Origin: Lewinellaceae bacterium
Lineage (GTDB): Bacteria; Bacteroidota; Bacteroidia; Chitinophagales; Saprospiraceae
Length of the DNA stretch: 64,000 bases
Direction: 5' to 3'
Assembly: GCA_016708875.1 (NCBI GenBank)
Contig: JADJFA010000006.1
Span: 231,280 to 295,279, forward strand
The position numbers and the translations under genes were made by a program. The notes below the pieces were generated by a model. It did no database searches. It saw nothing but the letters and a program-made list of their open reading frames with translations, and was not told the origin of the DNA. Every line of letters begins with the position of its first letter. Position 1 is the first letter of the stretch. Shown here piece by piece: positions 30,035 through 39,006 of this stretch.

Positions 30035-30203
30035 TATAGGGTTCGTCCTGCTTTGAATCAGGATGGCTTCGTTCTAAACCTTTCGCGGTTAAAGAGCCGC
30101 AATTTTCCCCCTTACTACACGCTTGTGTGGTATTTCTAATCTTCCTACCATACGCGATTATGATCGCCCGCCGCTCGATGGAGCAGCGGGCGATTTTTTT
30201 TGT
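30035..30203 (+). ncRNA. Candidate structured small RNA ending in a strong terminator
   Basis: The 404-bp gap between the kinase and sod contains no plausible gene but four successive hairpins: 30045-30050/30059-30064 (6 bp), a two-part stem 30065-30068/30095-30098 with 30077-30080/30087-30090, 30114-30120/30125-30131 (7 bp, GCTT loop), and the terminator stem 30163-30176/30181-30194 followed by T8. The start is uncertain (a TATAGGG stretch at 30035-30041 is nearby). I cannot match it to RNase P, tmRNA or SRP RNA. It could instead be an attenuating leader of the sod gene. Confidence 0.45.
30163..30203 (+). terminator. Rho-independent terminator
   Basis: A 14-bp GC-rich stem with one G-T pair (30163-30176 with 30181-30194), a GATG loop and eight Ts. 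It lies 113 bp before sod, so it ends the transcript of the candidate RNA or of the kinase operon. Confidence 0.88.
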
Positions 30204-30315
30204 TTTGGGAGATTCTGAACATCTTACTTTTCGGCCTGTTTCAGACTGGATAATGGAATTGGGACATTAGACCATTCCGTTAAACATCTCCACGGACAAT
30301 AAAATCAACAAAAAT

Positions 30316-30915
30316 ATGGCATTCACACTTCCTGAACTTCCCTACGCCTTCAACGCCCTCGAACCCCATGTGGACGCGCGCACCATGGAAATCCACCATG
30401 GCAAGCACCACGCCGCCTACGTCAACAACCTAAATGCTGCGCTGCAAGGCACGGAGCACGAGGGCAAAAGCCTTGAAGAGCTCTTTGCCATTATGAGTAA
30501 ACTCCCACCTGCTGTTCGCAACAACGGCGGAGGTCATTGGAACCACTCCATGTTTTGGGAAATCATGGCGCCCAATGCCGGCGGTGAACCTACGGGTGAC
30601 TTGGCCGCTCAAATCCAGAAAGATTTTGGTTCTATGGACGAGATGAAAAAACAGTTTGCTCAAGCGGCCACAACGCGCTTTGGCTCCGGCTGGGCCTGGC
30701 TTTGCAAGGATTCCAGCGGCGGTCTTTTCATTACGTCCACACCCAACCAAGACAATCCCCTCATGGATGTGGCCGACAAAAAAGGCCAGCCTATCCTTGG
30801 GCTTGATGTCTGGGAACACGCCTATTACCTGCACTACCAAAACCGACGTCCGGATTATATAACGGCTTGGTGGAACGTGGTGAATTGGAAAGAGGTTGCT
30901 AAACGCATGAAATGA
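30316..30915 (+). CDS. sodA: Superoxide dismutase, Mn/Fe family
   Basis: 199 residues, cytoplasmic (no signal peptide). Converts superoxide to oxygen and peroxide. Metal ligands are His of MEIHHGKHHAAYV, His of GGGHWNHSMFW, and Asp and His of LGLDVWEHAYY. The Gln in TPNQDNPLMD and the Gly in NNGGGHWNH favour Mn use, although cambialistic use is possible. Full length. A long palindrome lies 12 bp after its stop. Confidence 0.95.
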   Translation: MAFTLPELPYAFNALEPHVDARTMEIHHGKHHAAYVNNLNAALQGTEHEGKSLEELFAIMSKLPPAVRNNGGGHWNHSMFWEIMAPNAGGEPTGDLAAQIQKDFGSMDEMKKQFAQAATTRFGSGWAWLCKDSSGGLFITSTPNQDNPLMDVADKKGQPILGLDVWEHAYYLHYQNRRPDYITAWWNVVNWKEVAKRMK

Positions 30916-30926
30916 TATGAATGGGC

Positions 30927-30990
30927 CACGGATGAGGCAGGAGACCTCGGAGGTTTTCAAAAACCTCCGAGGTCTCCTGCCTCATCCGTG
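30927..30990. repeat. Long palindrome, family A (AGACCTCGGAGG type)
   Basis: Perfect 30-bp arms (30927-30956 and 30961-30990) with a TCAA loop. The inner 15 bp is the same palindrome as 7508-7540, with a T:A to G:C pair change. It separates the convergent sod and GNAT-like genes, so it may work as a two-way terminator. Confidence 0.9.
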
Positions 30991-30996
30991 TTCCCT

Positions 30997-31854
30997 TCAC
31001 ACACACCATCGCGTTATTTGAAAATAAGGCACAAGTCGCGCCCCAAAGGCACGGAACGATTGTTCTATCTGCTTGTCCATACTTCCTTCAAAATCAAGGC
31101 TGAGTGCACGTTCTGCACAAAAACGAATGGCTTCCATAAAGAGGCTGTAAATGGCGCATTGACTTTTAAATGCGGGCTCAGTACCCGTGAGCAACACCGC
31201 CGCTTGCCGTTCGTCAAAAACCAGGTAAAAGCCTGCGCTGGGTTTTCCGGAAGTCTTATCATACGCTATAAAACTGGCTGATTGATTGCGCTGATTTAAG
31301 GCAAGGTGGAGGTTTTTGAATGTCTCTAAAGAGTAGGGTTGGCGGCGGCCTTTACGTTGGAAGGAGCGTTTGTTGAGTTCGAAAACCATTGACCAAGCTT
31401 CGTCGTCGCGCCGTAGTTCGGTGCATTGCGCGGCTTTTTTCAGGTCGCTGCGCAGCGTGTTCTTGAACCCCGCCGTTATTTTTTCCAGATCATTTAATTT
31501 CTCAAAAATGTAGGTGTATCGGGTAGTCTGCCGGAAACCTTCCCAATGAAATGGGAGCCAGTTGGTGATTTCAGGTCTGAAATTTTGTTTAAAAAACACT
31601 GTTCGCGGCAATTGCCGGATAAGATCAGCCATCACTTTTTTTTCAAAGGAAAGTCGGCTGGTTTCTTTGAAATCAACAGATTGTGGGTAACGAAGCCAAG
31701 GACCTGCATAGGTGGTAAGGGGCGGAAGTTGTATCACTTTCAGTCCCCAACGGCGGGCGATGTGATAGGGCAGGGCGCCAACGATGTCACCACCTTTGTC
31801 TGATGCAAGTGCAACTTTCCAGCCATTTGGGCCGCAAACTGCATCGAGCCACCA
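30997..31854 (-). CDS. GNAT/FemAB-like acyltransferase, 5' end lost in a low-quality stretch
   Basis: About 286 residues are visible, from WWLDAVCGPNGWKVALASD to the stop. It has the two-lobed form of the BioF2/FemAB-like GNAT family: GALPYHIARRWGLKVIQLPP, YTYIFEKLNDLEKITAGFKN..LRSDLKKA, FQRKGRRQPYSLETF, FIAYDKTSGKPSAGFYLVFD, and LDFEGSMDKQIEQSFRAFGA. Such proteins transfer acyl or aminoacyl groups and are often placed near polysaccharide genes. Homology should start about 30 residues earlier, but the frame enters the GC-only sequence at 31855. The longer frame to 32106 (with a Pro/Gly-rich N-terminus) is not believable. Confidence 0.83.
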   Translation of the reverse strand, partial: WWLDAVCGPNGWKVALASDKGGDIVGALPYHIARRWGLKVIQLPPLTTYAGPWLRYPQSVDFKETSRLSFEKKVMADLIRQLPRTVFFKQNFRPEITNWLPFHWEGFRQTTRYTYIFEKLNDLEKITAGFKNTLRSDLKKAAQCTELRRDDEAWSMVFELNKRSFQRKGRRQPYSLETFKNLHLALNQRNQSASFIAYDKTSGKPSAGFYLVFDERQAAVLLTGTEPAFKSQCAIYSLFMEAIRFCAERALSLDFEGSMDKQIEQSFRAFGARLVPYFQITRWCV

Positions 31855-31947
31855 GGGGGGGGGCGCCGGGGGGCCGGCCCCCCCCCGCCCCGGGGGGCCC
31901 CCGCCGGGGCCCGAGCAGCCGGCGCGTCGCGCCGGGGCCCCCCGGGT
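31855..31947. other. GC-only low-complexity stretch, probable consensus artefact
   Basis: About 90 bases almost without A or T, made of G and C runs of 5-10, with a roughly self-complementary centre. It interrupts the 5' end of the GNAT-like gene and probably also the start of the divergent membrane protein gene. It resembles an unresolved join more than a biological feature. Confidence 0.6.
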
Positions 31948-32053
31948 GTGTTTCTGGAAATGGATGGCGTTTGTCTTGGGACGCGCTTTTGTGCGAGCCA
32001 TTGCGGCAGAACTCAGAATATCGCGCTTTACAATCGGGCAATGCTGACTATTT

Positions 32054-32692
32054 TTGCTCTCCGGTTTGCACCCAGGCGAGTGGTTGGAGGGCGGGGCATC
32101 GAGCACCGGGGGATTTTTTCCAAAATGCCAAGATCGCCGGGGGGCCGAGGCGAAGAAAACACCTAACCTTTACTGGGAGCCCCAAGCGACGCTCCGCGAA
32201 CTATTCGACTACCTCAGCGACAATCCTCTTACCGTGGCTGCCTACTTTTTTTTGCTCTTGATCACGGCTATTCTCGCCGGACTGTTGGGCAAAGGAGAAG
32301 GCCACCTCAGCCCCTGGAAATATCTGTATTCTGCAATCGTCTATCTGGTATGCGTACCCGGCATTTTTGCCACCGCGCTGGCTGTTTATCTTTTTTTATT
32401 TGAGCAAGGGGGCAGTATTTACAATGTCAACCTGCTTACCCAGGTATTACCCGTTGCTGCCATGATCATAACACTGAATGTGGTACGGCGCAATGTAGCC
32501 TTTGGCAATATACCCGGTTTCGGGCGGCTGACGGATCTGATGATGACCATTTTCACGGTTTTTTTGTTGATGTATTTACTCAACCGCCTACACCTCGTAG
32601 CCTGGGTGTACGTCCCCATACAATGGTTTATACTCATAGTGGTGGGCTTGTTGCTCATAGTCCGCTTCGGACTTAAACGTTTGACTACGTGA
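32054..32692 (+). CDS. Conserved hypothetical multi-pass membrane protein, start uncertain
   Basis: The credible part begins near 32165 (NLYWEPQATLRELFDYL) and contains five hydrophobic segments: AYFFLLLITAILAGLLG, YLYSAIVYLVCVPGIFATAL, LTQVLPVAAMIITLNVV, LTDLMMTIFTVFLLMYLL, WFILIVVGLLLIVRFGL. The loop KGEGHLSPWKYLYSAIVYLV and VRRNVAFGNIPGFGRL look like an uncharacterised Bacteroidota membrane family. Upstream of 32165 the frame (from a TTG at 32054) reads poorly and lies next to the GC-only stretch, so the true start may be missing. The stop overlaps the GTG start of lptC. Confidence 0.7.
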   Translation: MLSGLHPGEWLEGGASSTGGFFPKCQDRRGAEAKKTPNLYWEPQATLRELFDYLSDNPLTVAAYFFLLLITAILAGLLGKGEGHLSPWKYLYSAIVYLVCVPGIFATALAVYLFLFEQGGSIYNVNLLTQVLPVAAMIITLNVVRRNVAFGNIPGFGRLTDLMMTIFTVFLLMYLLNRLHLVAWVYVPIQWFILIVVGLLLIVRFGLKRLTT

Positions 32693-33242
32693 TAATTAGA
32701 AATTGTTTTTGTCTAATATTGTTGGTTGCCGCTGCGTGTACCGACCCAATAAAGGAAACACGCCAAGTTTTCACACAAGACGATGTGGCAGTAGAAGTCG
32801 GGCGAGAAGTGGAAATACTCTACTCAGATAGCGCAGTGGTGCGCGTACGTGTTACAGGCCCGGTATTGCACAATCATTCGGGCCGTGAAAAGCCCCGACA
32901 GGAATTTCCTGAAGGAATACAAATGGACTTTCTATCGCCAGATCTTTCGGTGCGCAGTGTACTGACCGCCAAAACTGCCACGCGATATCAGGAGGAGGGA
33001 AAATAATAGCGCGCGACAGCGTAGTGTTGACAACGGTAAAACAAGAAAAACTCGAAACAGAAGAACTCATCTGGGACGAAAAAACGGCAAAAATCCGCAC
33101 CGACAAATTTGTGAAAGTGACCCAGCCGGGTGAGGTCATTTATGGCTTTGGCCTGGAAGCTGAACAAGATTTTTCTTACTGGAAAATCCTTGTGCCAAAA
33201 GGTCGCATCAAGGTGGATCAAATAAATGAGGTGGTAAAATAG
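32689..33242 (+). CDS. lptC: LPS export periplasmic protein LptC, one frameshift
   Basis: About 184 residues when joined. LptC links the inner-membrane LptBFG extractor to LptA in lipopolysaccharide transport. A lipoprotein-like N-terminus (NCFCLILLVAAACTD) precedes repeated beta strands: EVGREVEILYSDSAVVRVRV, FPEGIQMDFLSPDLSVRSVL, LTAKTATRYQ, then in the next frame IIARDSVVLTTVKQEKLETE and EELIWDEKTAKIRTDKFVKV, the LptC/DUF1239 pattern. The first frame ends at 33006 after GAGGGAAAATAATAG; one more A restores the frame. It begins with a GTG overlapping the previous stop and lies 3 bp before the CBS gene. Confidence 0.87.
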
Positions 33243-33245
33243 CCC

Positions 33246-34244
33246 ATGGAAGTTTCCTATCCGAAAAGAATCTTAGATTGGGCTAGTGCCCTGCGTATCG
33301 GGAGCCACACATTCCCGGCTACGCTGCTTCTGATGGCTTTGGCCGTGGGGACAAGCTGGGCTTTGCTGCCTGTTTTCAGTTATGTTTTTGGCACGGGTTG
33401 GGTAGCGGGCGCTGCGGTGCTTGTGCTGCTTTTTAGCGTGTTTTTGTTGTTTAAAAACTTGATTTTCAAAGGCATCTACAAAAATCCTCATCTGGATGGT
33501 GAAGCCGCTTTGCTCGAATATCTTGTGCAACAAAACCATTCGGGCTTGCCCGGTGAAGAAGAAGTGGAAATGGAATTGCTAGAAAACGCGCTCCACCTCA
33601 AACAAGTGCGGGCACATGATTGCATGGCTCCACGTCCGGAAATCGTACATATTGAAGTGGGGGCTTCCGTAGAGGATTTACGCAATCTTTTTATTGAAAG
33701 CAGTCTTTCGCGAATCCTGGTTACAGAAGGTGGCGACGTGGACAAGGTGCTCGGATACGTGCATGTTCAGCAACTTTTCTCGCACCCGGAGAGTATTCAG
33801 AGTATCGTAATGCCAATCACATTCGTGCCGGAGAGTATTCAAGCCAACGATTTACTTAGCAAATTCATCAAAAATCGCACAAACATTGCATGTGTAGTGG
33901 ACGAATATGGTGGAATCGCGGGTCTCGTTACGCTTGAAGACGCGCTTGAACAACTCTTCGGTAAGATTGACGACGAACATGACCAGGAAGAATTCATAGA
34001 AGCACAAGTGACGGACCATGAGTTCATTTTTTCTGGCCGACTCGATGTGCAGTACCTCAACGAAAAATACCCTGCGCTCCATTTACCCATTGGCGACTAC
34101 AACACACTCTCCGGCTATCTCGTCACGGCAACCCAAACCATTCCAGAGCAGGGGCTAAGGCTCGAACTGGATGGCAAAATTTTTGTTCTGGAGTTGGTGA
34201 GCAACCGAAAAATTGAAACAGTTCGCGTTCTTTTAGAACAATAG
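33246..34244 (+). CDS. CNNM/hemolysin-type CBS protein with shortened N-terminal membrane part
   Basis: 332 residues. The C-terminal two thirds are standard: a first CBS part with VRAHDCMAPRPEIVHIEVGA, a second with TNIACVVDEYGGIAGLVTLEDALEQLFGKI, then the CorC/HlyC domain (YLNEKYPALHLPIGDYNTLSGYLV). The family normally has a ~190-residue DUF21 membrane domain; here only about 75 residues with two hydrophobic segments (FPATLLLMALAVGTSWALL, AGAAVLVLLFSVFLLF) precede the linker. These proteins are thought to take part in Mg2+ or Co2+ homeostasis. The pairing with lptC is usual in the phylum. The frame is intact, so the short membrane part is either real or a deletion. Confidence 0.85.
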   Translation: MEVSYPKRILDWASALRIGSHTFPATLLLMALAVGTSWALLPVFSYVFGTGWVAGAAVLVLLFSVFLLFKNLIFKGIYKNPHLDGEAALLEYLVQQNHSGLPGEEEVEMELLENALHLKQVRAHDCMAPRPEIVHIEVGASVEDLRNLFIESSLSRILVTEGGDVDKVLGYVHVQQLFSHPESIQSIVMPITFVPESIQANDLLSKFIKNRTNIACVVDEYGGIAGLVTLEDALEQLFGKIDDEHDQEEFIEAQVTDHEFIFSGRLDVQYLNEKYPALHLPIGDYNTLSGYLVTATQTIPEQGLRLELDGKIFVLELVSNRKIETVRVLLEQ

Positions 34245-34247
34245 TTA

Positions 34248-34301
34248 CAAGTTAAAAGTATCAAGTTTCAAGTGGTACCTGGAAACTTGTCACTTTTAAC
34301 T
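34248..34301. repeat. Imperfect inverted repeat (CAAGTTAAAAGT)
   Basis: 22-bp arms with two mismatches (34248-34269, 34280-34301), just after the CBS gene stop. A separate hairpin, AAGGCCTCCCA-CCGT-TGGGAAGCCTT (about 34327-34352), follows; read on the minus strand it precedes a T-rich stretch and may end the crp-like transcript. Confidence 0.75.
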
Positions 34302-34396
34302 TGATACTTGTCACTTTAAAAGCGAAAGGCCTCCCACCGTTGGGAAGCCTTCACGCAATCAAACTTGCAGCGTAAATTTTTGTGTTTGCTTGCTTT

Positions 34397-34508
34397 AGGA
34401 ACGGGTGAATAATAACTTGTTCTTCGGACTTTTGTTCACAACTCTTTTGTGCGAAGGCCTTTCAGGCGCGAAAAGGAATTAGTGACAAGTTATTATTCAC
34501 CCGTTCCT
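34397..34508. repeat. Inverted repeat reaching the Crp/Fnr-gene stop
   Basis: Perfect 24-bp arms (34397-34420, 34485-34508) around a 64-base loop. The right arm ends inside the stop codon of the minus-strand regulator gene, so the element abuts its 3' end exactly. Confidence 0.88.
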
Positions 34509-35188
34509 TAGGCTAGTTTGTCCACGTCGCGGATTAGTATGCTGTTTCGATTAAAATAAATGAGGTTGGAGCGTTTGAGTTCGTTGAAAACAGAGGTCAC
34601 GGTTTGACGGCTGGTGCCAGTGAGACTGGCAATTTCTTGCTGCGTAAGGTGGTGTTTTACAAGCGTTTCGTAACCGACACGGCGACCTTCGCGGGTGGCT
34701 GTTTCCAGCAAAAACTCGATGATCCGTTCGCGGGCATCTTTCACCACCAGATTTGCCAGTCGTTCTTCTACCCGTTGGAGCCGTTGAGAGATGTGGTGCA
34801 TGCAAGCAAACACAAGTCGTTGATTGTCTTGCATCAGTTTTTTAAAATCTGCCAACTTGACAACCAGATAATCGGCGCCGTCGTGCAAGCTTTGCGCAAA
34901 CTCGCTGCGCATTTCTTCGCCAGCAAGCGCCAAATCGCCAAACAATCCTTCAGGGGAAATCAATTCCTTGATAATCTCCCGACCTTCGCTGGAGAATGTG
35001 CCGGTTTTCACGCGGCCTTGTATCAAAAAATAGAGGTTATCTGCCGCTTCGTCGGGCACAAAGACGAAGTGGTAGCGGGGGGCAGAGCGGAATTGCGCAC
35101 AATCCGCGAGTTGCGCTAGTTCCATTTCGTTCAACGAAACGAACATGGGCAATTTTTTGAGGAAATCAATTTTCGCATTCTTGTCCAT
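34508..35188 (-). CDS. Crp/Fnr-family transcription regulator
   Basis: 226 residues. An N-terminal cyclic-nucleotide-binding fold (LPMFVSLNEMELAQLADCAQ, FLIQGRVKTGTFSSEGREII, GLFGDLALAGEEMRSEFAQ) is followed by the dimer helix and a winged helix (RIIEFLLETATREGRRVG, LTQQEIASLTGTSRQTVTSV, FNRNSILIRDVDKLA). The cNMP-binding Arg context (usually RSA) is not obvious, and no Fnr Cys cluster is seen, so the ligand is unknown. The upstream gap (35189-35429) is AT-rich and divergent from the T9SS gene at 35430, which may share its regulatory region. Confidence 0.9.
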   Translation of the reverse strand: MDKNAKIDFLKKLPMFVSLNEMELAQLADCAQFRSAPRYHFVFVPDEAADNLYFLIQGRVKTGTFSSEGREIIKELISPEGLFGDLALAGEEMRSEFAQSLHDGADYLVVKLADFKKLMQDNQRLVFACMHHISQRLQRVEERLANLVVKDARERIIEFLLETATREGRRVGYETLVKHHLTQQEIASLTGTSRQTVTSVFNELKRSNLIYFNRNSILIRDVDKLA

Positions 35189-35429
35189 GAGCAGCAGATT
35201 TTGTGTTGATTAAAGTTTTTAACAGCACAAAAGTAGGCGCGGGATTCGCAAGCAAAAAGGACATTTTTAATGGTTTGTCGGAAGATTAATTTTAAGATAA
35301 TTTTTTTAAAAACCTGATAATCAACTTTATAAACCCAATCTTTAGAGAATTTAAAAACTGGCACTCTTTTGGCGCATTTGGAGCAAATCCCTAATCTTTC
35401 CGCGGCTGTTTGCCCAATCCGATTATTCC

Positions 35430-38400
35430 ATGAATCTAGCACAGGTACTTTCTTTTTTGGCGCTTCTGTCCAGCGCTACCCTGCAGGCACAAAATTGCAG
35501 CAATCCGATTATCCTCAATTCGGTTTCAGTATCGAACACGCAGTGCGGCGCAAGCACGGGCACCATTATTCTGGAGCCTGCTGGAGTTGGACTTTTTCTT
35601 TTTGAATGGACCCCATCTGTTTCCATTTCCAACGTAGCCACCAATCTTGCGGCAGGCACTTATAACGTCCATATCGTGCGTGCGACAAATCCGGTTTGCA
35701 CACTCGATACGCTCATATTGGTCAACAACAGCAATGGGCCACAGGTGCAGGCTACCATAAATCCAGCCCAATGCCTGGCATCAAACGGCTCCATTTCGCT
35801 CACTCCGACCAATTTTTTGTTCAATTGGAGCAACGGATCTTCAGGGGCCACCATCACAGGGCTGGCCAGCAAAAACTATTATGTGACGGTGACAAATCCC
35901 AGCACCGGCTGCTATTCCGTCTTCAAATATTTTGTGCCAAAAAATCTCAACAGCCTGACGGTGAATGCTTTGGTGCAGGAAAATTCCAAGTGCGGCCTGA
36001 ACAACGGCAGGGCTCAAGTGATTGTGACAGGTGGTTCCGGACAGTATTCGTACAACCCCGGCCCCGGGCCGCAATACAACGATCTTGCCCCGGGGAATTA
36101 CACGATACAAGTGTCGGACAACGCAACCGGTTGTGTAGGCTCTACCAATTTTACAATTCAGGATTTGCAGGTGACGGGTTCAGTAAGCATCACGCCACAC
36201 GATGTGCGATGTTACGGTCAGGCTACAGGTTTTGTAGAATTTGGTGTAACCGCAGGGCAAAATTTTGAACTCCCATTTGTGTTCACTTTAAAAGATGCGA
36301 ACGGCAATAATCATTCTCCGGCACTCTCCCTGCAGGCACGTTTACCCTGCAAATCGCCGATGCAGATGGCTGTAACCTTTCTCCTCAAAATTTTACCATC
36401 AACGAGCCACCCGCATTTAACCCTCAAGCAGGTGACGCCGGAAACATGCGCCTAGGCGGTCAAATTTCCTTCCATTTCAGGCGGAAATGGCGCCCCTACA
36501 TCGTAAATTGGGCCGACCTGCCGGGCGATGACAACCCGGAAGATCGGACAAACCTTCGAGCGGGGCGTTATTCCGCGCTGATTTACGATTCCCTTTTTTG
36601 TATCTATTCGGTTGATACTGTATTGGTTGCGCCCAATTGCAACAACTTGACGATGGCGCACATGGTACTTGGCAGGAACACTACGGATTTTTTCTGTGTG
36701 CCTACTCCCGTCGGCCTTGCACCGGGTGCTACTGCGTTCAGCATTTTGGGTGGAGGGCTTGCCGGAGCTCTGCTTACGGGAGCTGGTCCCTAAATTCCAG
36801 TGGTTGTCTGGCCTATTCGGCAGGCCCAAACCCTGGTTTCGGTGTAGATACGATTTGCATTATCAGCACAGCAGCGCAGATTGGTCTGAAAGACACGACC
36901 TGTGTCATTGTCAGTATAACGCAACAACAACCGAGCAAGCAGTCGGTGTTTTTTTCCGTACAGGTGAATAATTCTTCCACTGCTTGTGGGACGATACCTC
37001 CGGCATTTTCCAACACCCATATCTTACAATTGGGTCGGCCAGGTTTAGGTGGTACAAGTGACACTTACGGTTCTTATCTGATTGACAATGTAAGTGCCTG
37101 TCTCGCTTTTTTGCCAATAATGCGCCGGGCTTCAATGTGGACGAAATCCGGGTGGCAGTGTTTGATACGCTAGCGGACAGGTGCCATATTATTTCATATT
37201 TTCCAACAATAGTACCCCAACAGGATTGTTCCAGTGCCGTAGCGCTGGCCGACACGCTCCATTTAATTGCAACCGATTGCAACGGATTGGTCATGGGCTG
37301 TGTGCCAATCCCTTACGACGACATAGTGAACTACACGATTATTGACAATGGCGCACTTTACAATACGGGCTATTCAGCCTGTGCCCCGACAGCATTTTGA
37401 GTTACAACTTCACCGTGTTGCCGCCTGGCGGTGGGCCATATGAACTGACGGAGTGGAAAATTAATGGCCAGACTTTAATTGGCAATTTCTTGAATTTCAA
37501 TGGGTTGGTTGAGCTAATGAACCTACTGGATGCCGTGCCAAACACTTGGACGGCACAGGGCGTTGGCCTTATTCGGGGAGGCAGTCTCGCGAATACCTAC
37601 GGGCCATTGAAGATAAAATCGGCGGGAGGCATTACGGCAGTTTACAACCCATCCTCGATGCTGGTGGCGCTTGCACCAGATGCGTTTTGCGCCGGGTTTT
37701 CATGAACTTGTATTGCGTAATGTGCTGACCGCATGCTCAGACACAGTGACGGTGGACGCACTTTGTTTCCATTGTGCGCCCATACACAGCTATCCCCTGG
37801 ATGGGCTTGGCACTGTAAAATGGAACGCTTCCAACTGCTGGACGGACACCGTTTTTTGCACCAATATTCCCAATCTTGATTTGGGCCAACACCTCGTCAC
37901 CGATAACGGCTTACCCTTCATCAATTACAGTGTGTGCGGGAATTTTATTGGGCTGAATCTGGATACGGGATTCCACCAACTTTATATCCGGAACAACACC
38001 ACTACTTGTGAGTGGAGCGTAGATTTTTACCTGGAATGCAAGAATGTGCTGAACGAACAGACGATCCCGGTCAATGTCCCCTGGTGGTTTGGTAAATGTC
38101 TGCCTCGACACGAGTTTTGTGGACAGCCCGATCACCAGCATCGCCAATATCTGCGAAGATGAAGGAAGCGACATTATAGGCTACTCGTTCAATGCCTCCA
38201 GCAATGGTGTGTCCAGATTACGGGTCAAAACCTGGGGGCCGACACGCTGTGCGTCCAACTTTGCAATGACGTTGGCGAATGCGCCGACTATATTTTGCTC
38301 ATAAACGTTACAGGCACACCTTCCGACAGTCTGCTCGCCGTGCCGGATGTGGTCTTTACCTTGAAAAACGAAATATTAGATTTTAGCATCATTGCCAACG

Positions 38401-38888
38401 ACATCGTGGACGGTATAGTGGGAAATCTGAGCGGTCTGGCGAATGTGGAATTTTTGAGCAATCCTACGCTTGGCTCTTTCAGTTACAATCCATCTACCGG
38501 CATAATAACATACGAACCAGATCAGGGTAAATGCGGTGTGGACTCCTTTAGTTACCGTATTACCAACGGCGCTGGGCAGCAGTCGAGTACCACGGTCAGA
38601 GTGACCATTTCTTGCGATAAAATATTGGTATTCAAAGGCATTTCACCCAATGACGACGGGCGAAACGACACCTGGCACATTCTCGGAATCGAGCAATTCC
38701 CCGACAATACGGTGCAGGTATTTAACCGATGGGGGAATCTTGTTTTTCAGCAAAATGGCTATTCCAACGCAGAAGCCTGGAATGGCCAATGGAATGGAAA
38801 AGACCTGCCCGATGGCACTTATTTTTACCTCGTAGAACTTGGTGGAAGTGCAGAAAAACTGAGTGGTTGGTTGCAGATTTTGAGGTGA
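35430..38888 (+). CDS. Large T9SS protein with type B (gliding-associated) sorting domain, multiple frame breaks
   Basis: Read as one protein of about 1150 residues: signal peptide MNLAQVLSFLALLSSATLQ; SprB-like repeats (CGASTGTIILEPAGVGLFLF; CGLNNGRAQVIVTGGSGQYSYN; NYTIQVSDNATGC); a central part rich in Cys and aromatic residues; a cadherin-like IANDIVDGIVGNLSGLANVE segment; and the type B sorting domain ILVFKGISPNDDGRNDTWHI...QVFNRWGNLVFQQNGY...DLPDGTYFYLVEL. The frame changes about seven times (near 36330, 36780, 37130, 37390, 37690, 38080 and 38270), each time into a sensible continuation. That density is far above what a decaying gene would normally show together with an intact C-terminus, so poor consensus is likely. 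Confidence 0.8.
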
Positions 38889-38897
38889 CGAATTTAT

Positions 38898-38963
38898 TTC
38901 ACACAACGCCACTACGACACAACGATAGGACAATTTCGTTGTGTCGTAGTGGCGTTGTGTGAA
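38898..38963. repeat. Perfect inverted repeat at the left edge of the AT-rich gene
   Basis: 28-bp perfect arms (38898-38925, 38936-38963) with a 10-base loop, starting 9 bp after the T9SS gene stop. Sequence is built around CACAACGCCACTACGACAC. Confidence 0.92.
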
Positions 38964-39006
38964 AACCCCTTACAGCGTTAGCCTATATAATAAAAATCAC
39001 TCAAAA

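Noticed and set aside
31010..32106. Longer start of the GNAT-like gene with a Pro/Gly/Arg-rich N-terminus
   Set aside because: The extra residues are encoded by the GC-only stretch and have no family counterpart.
35430..38888. Programmed frameshifting in the T9SS type B gene
   Set aside because: About seven shifts in both directions without slippery sequences; consensus error fits better.
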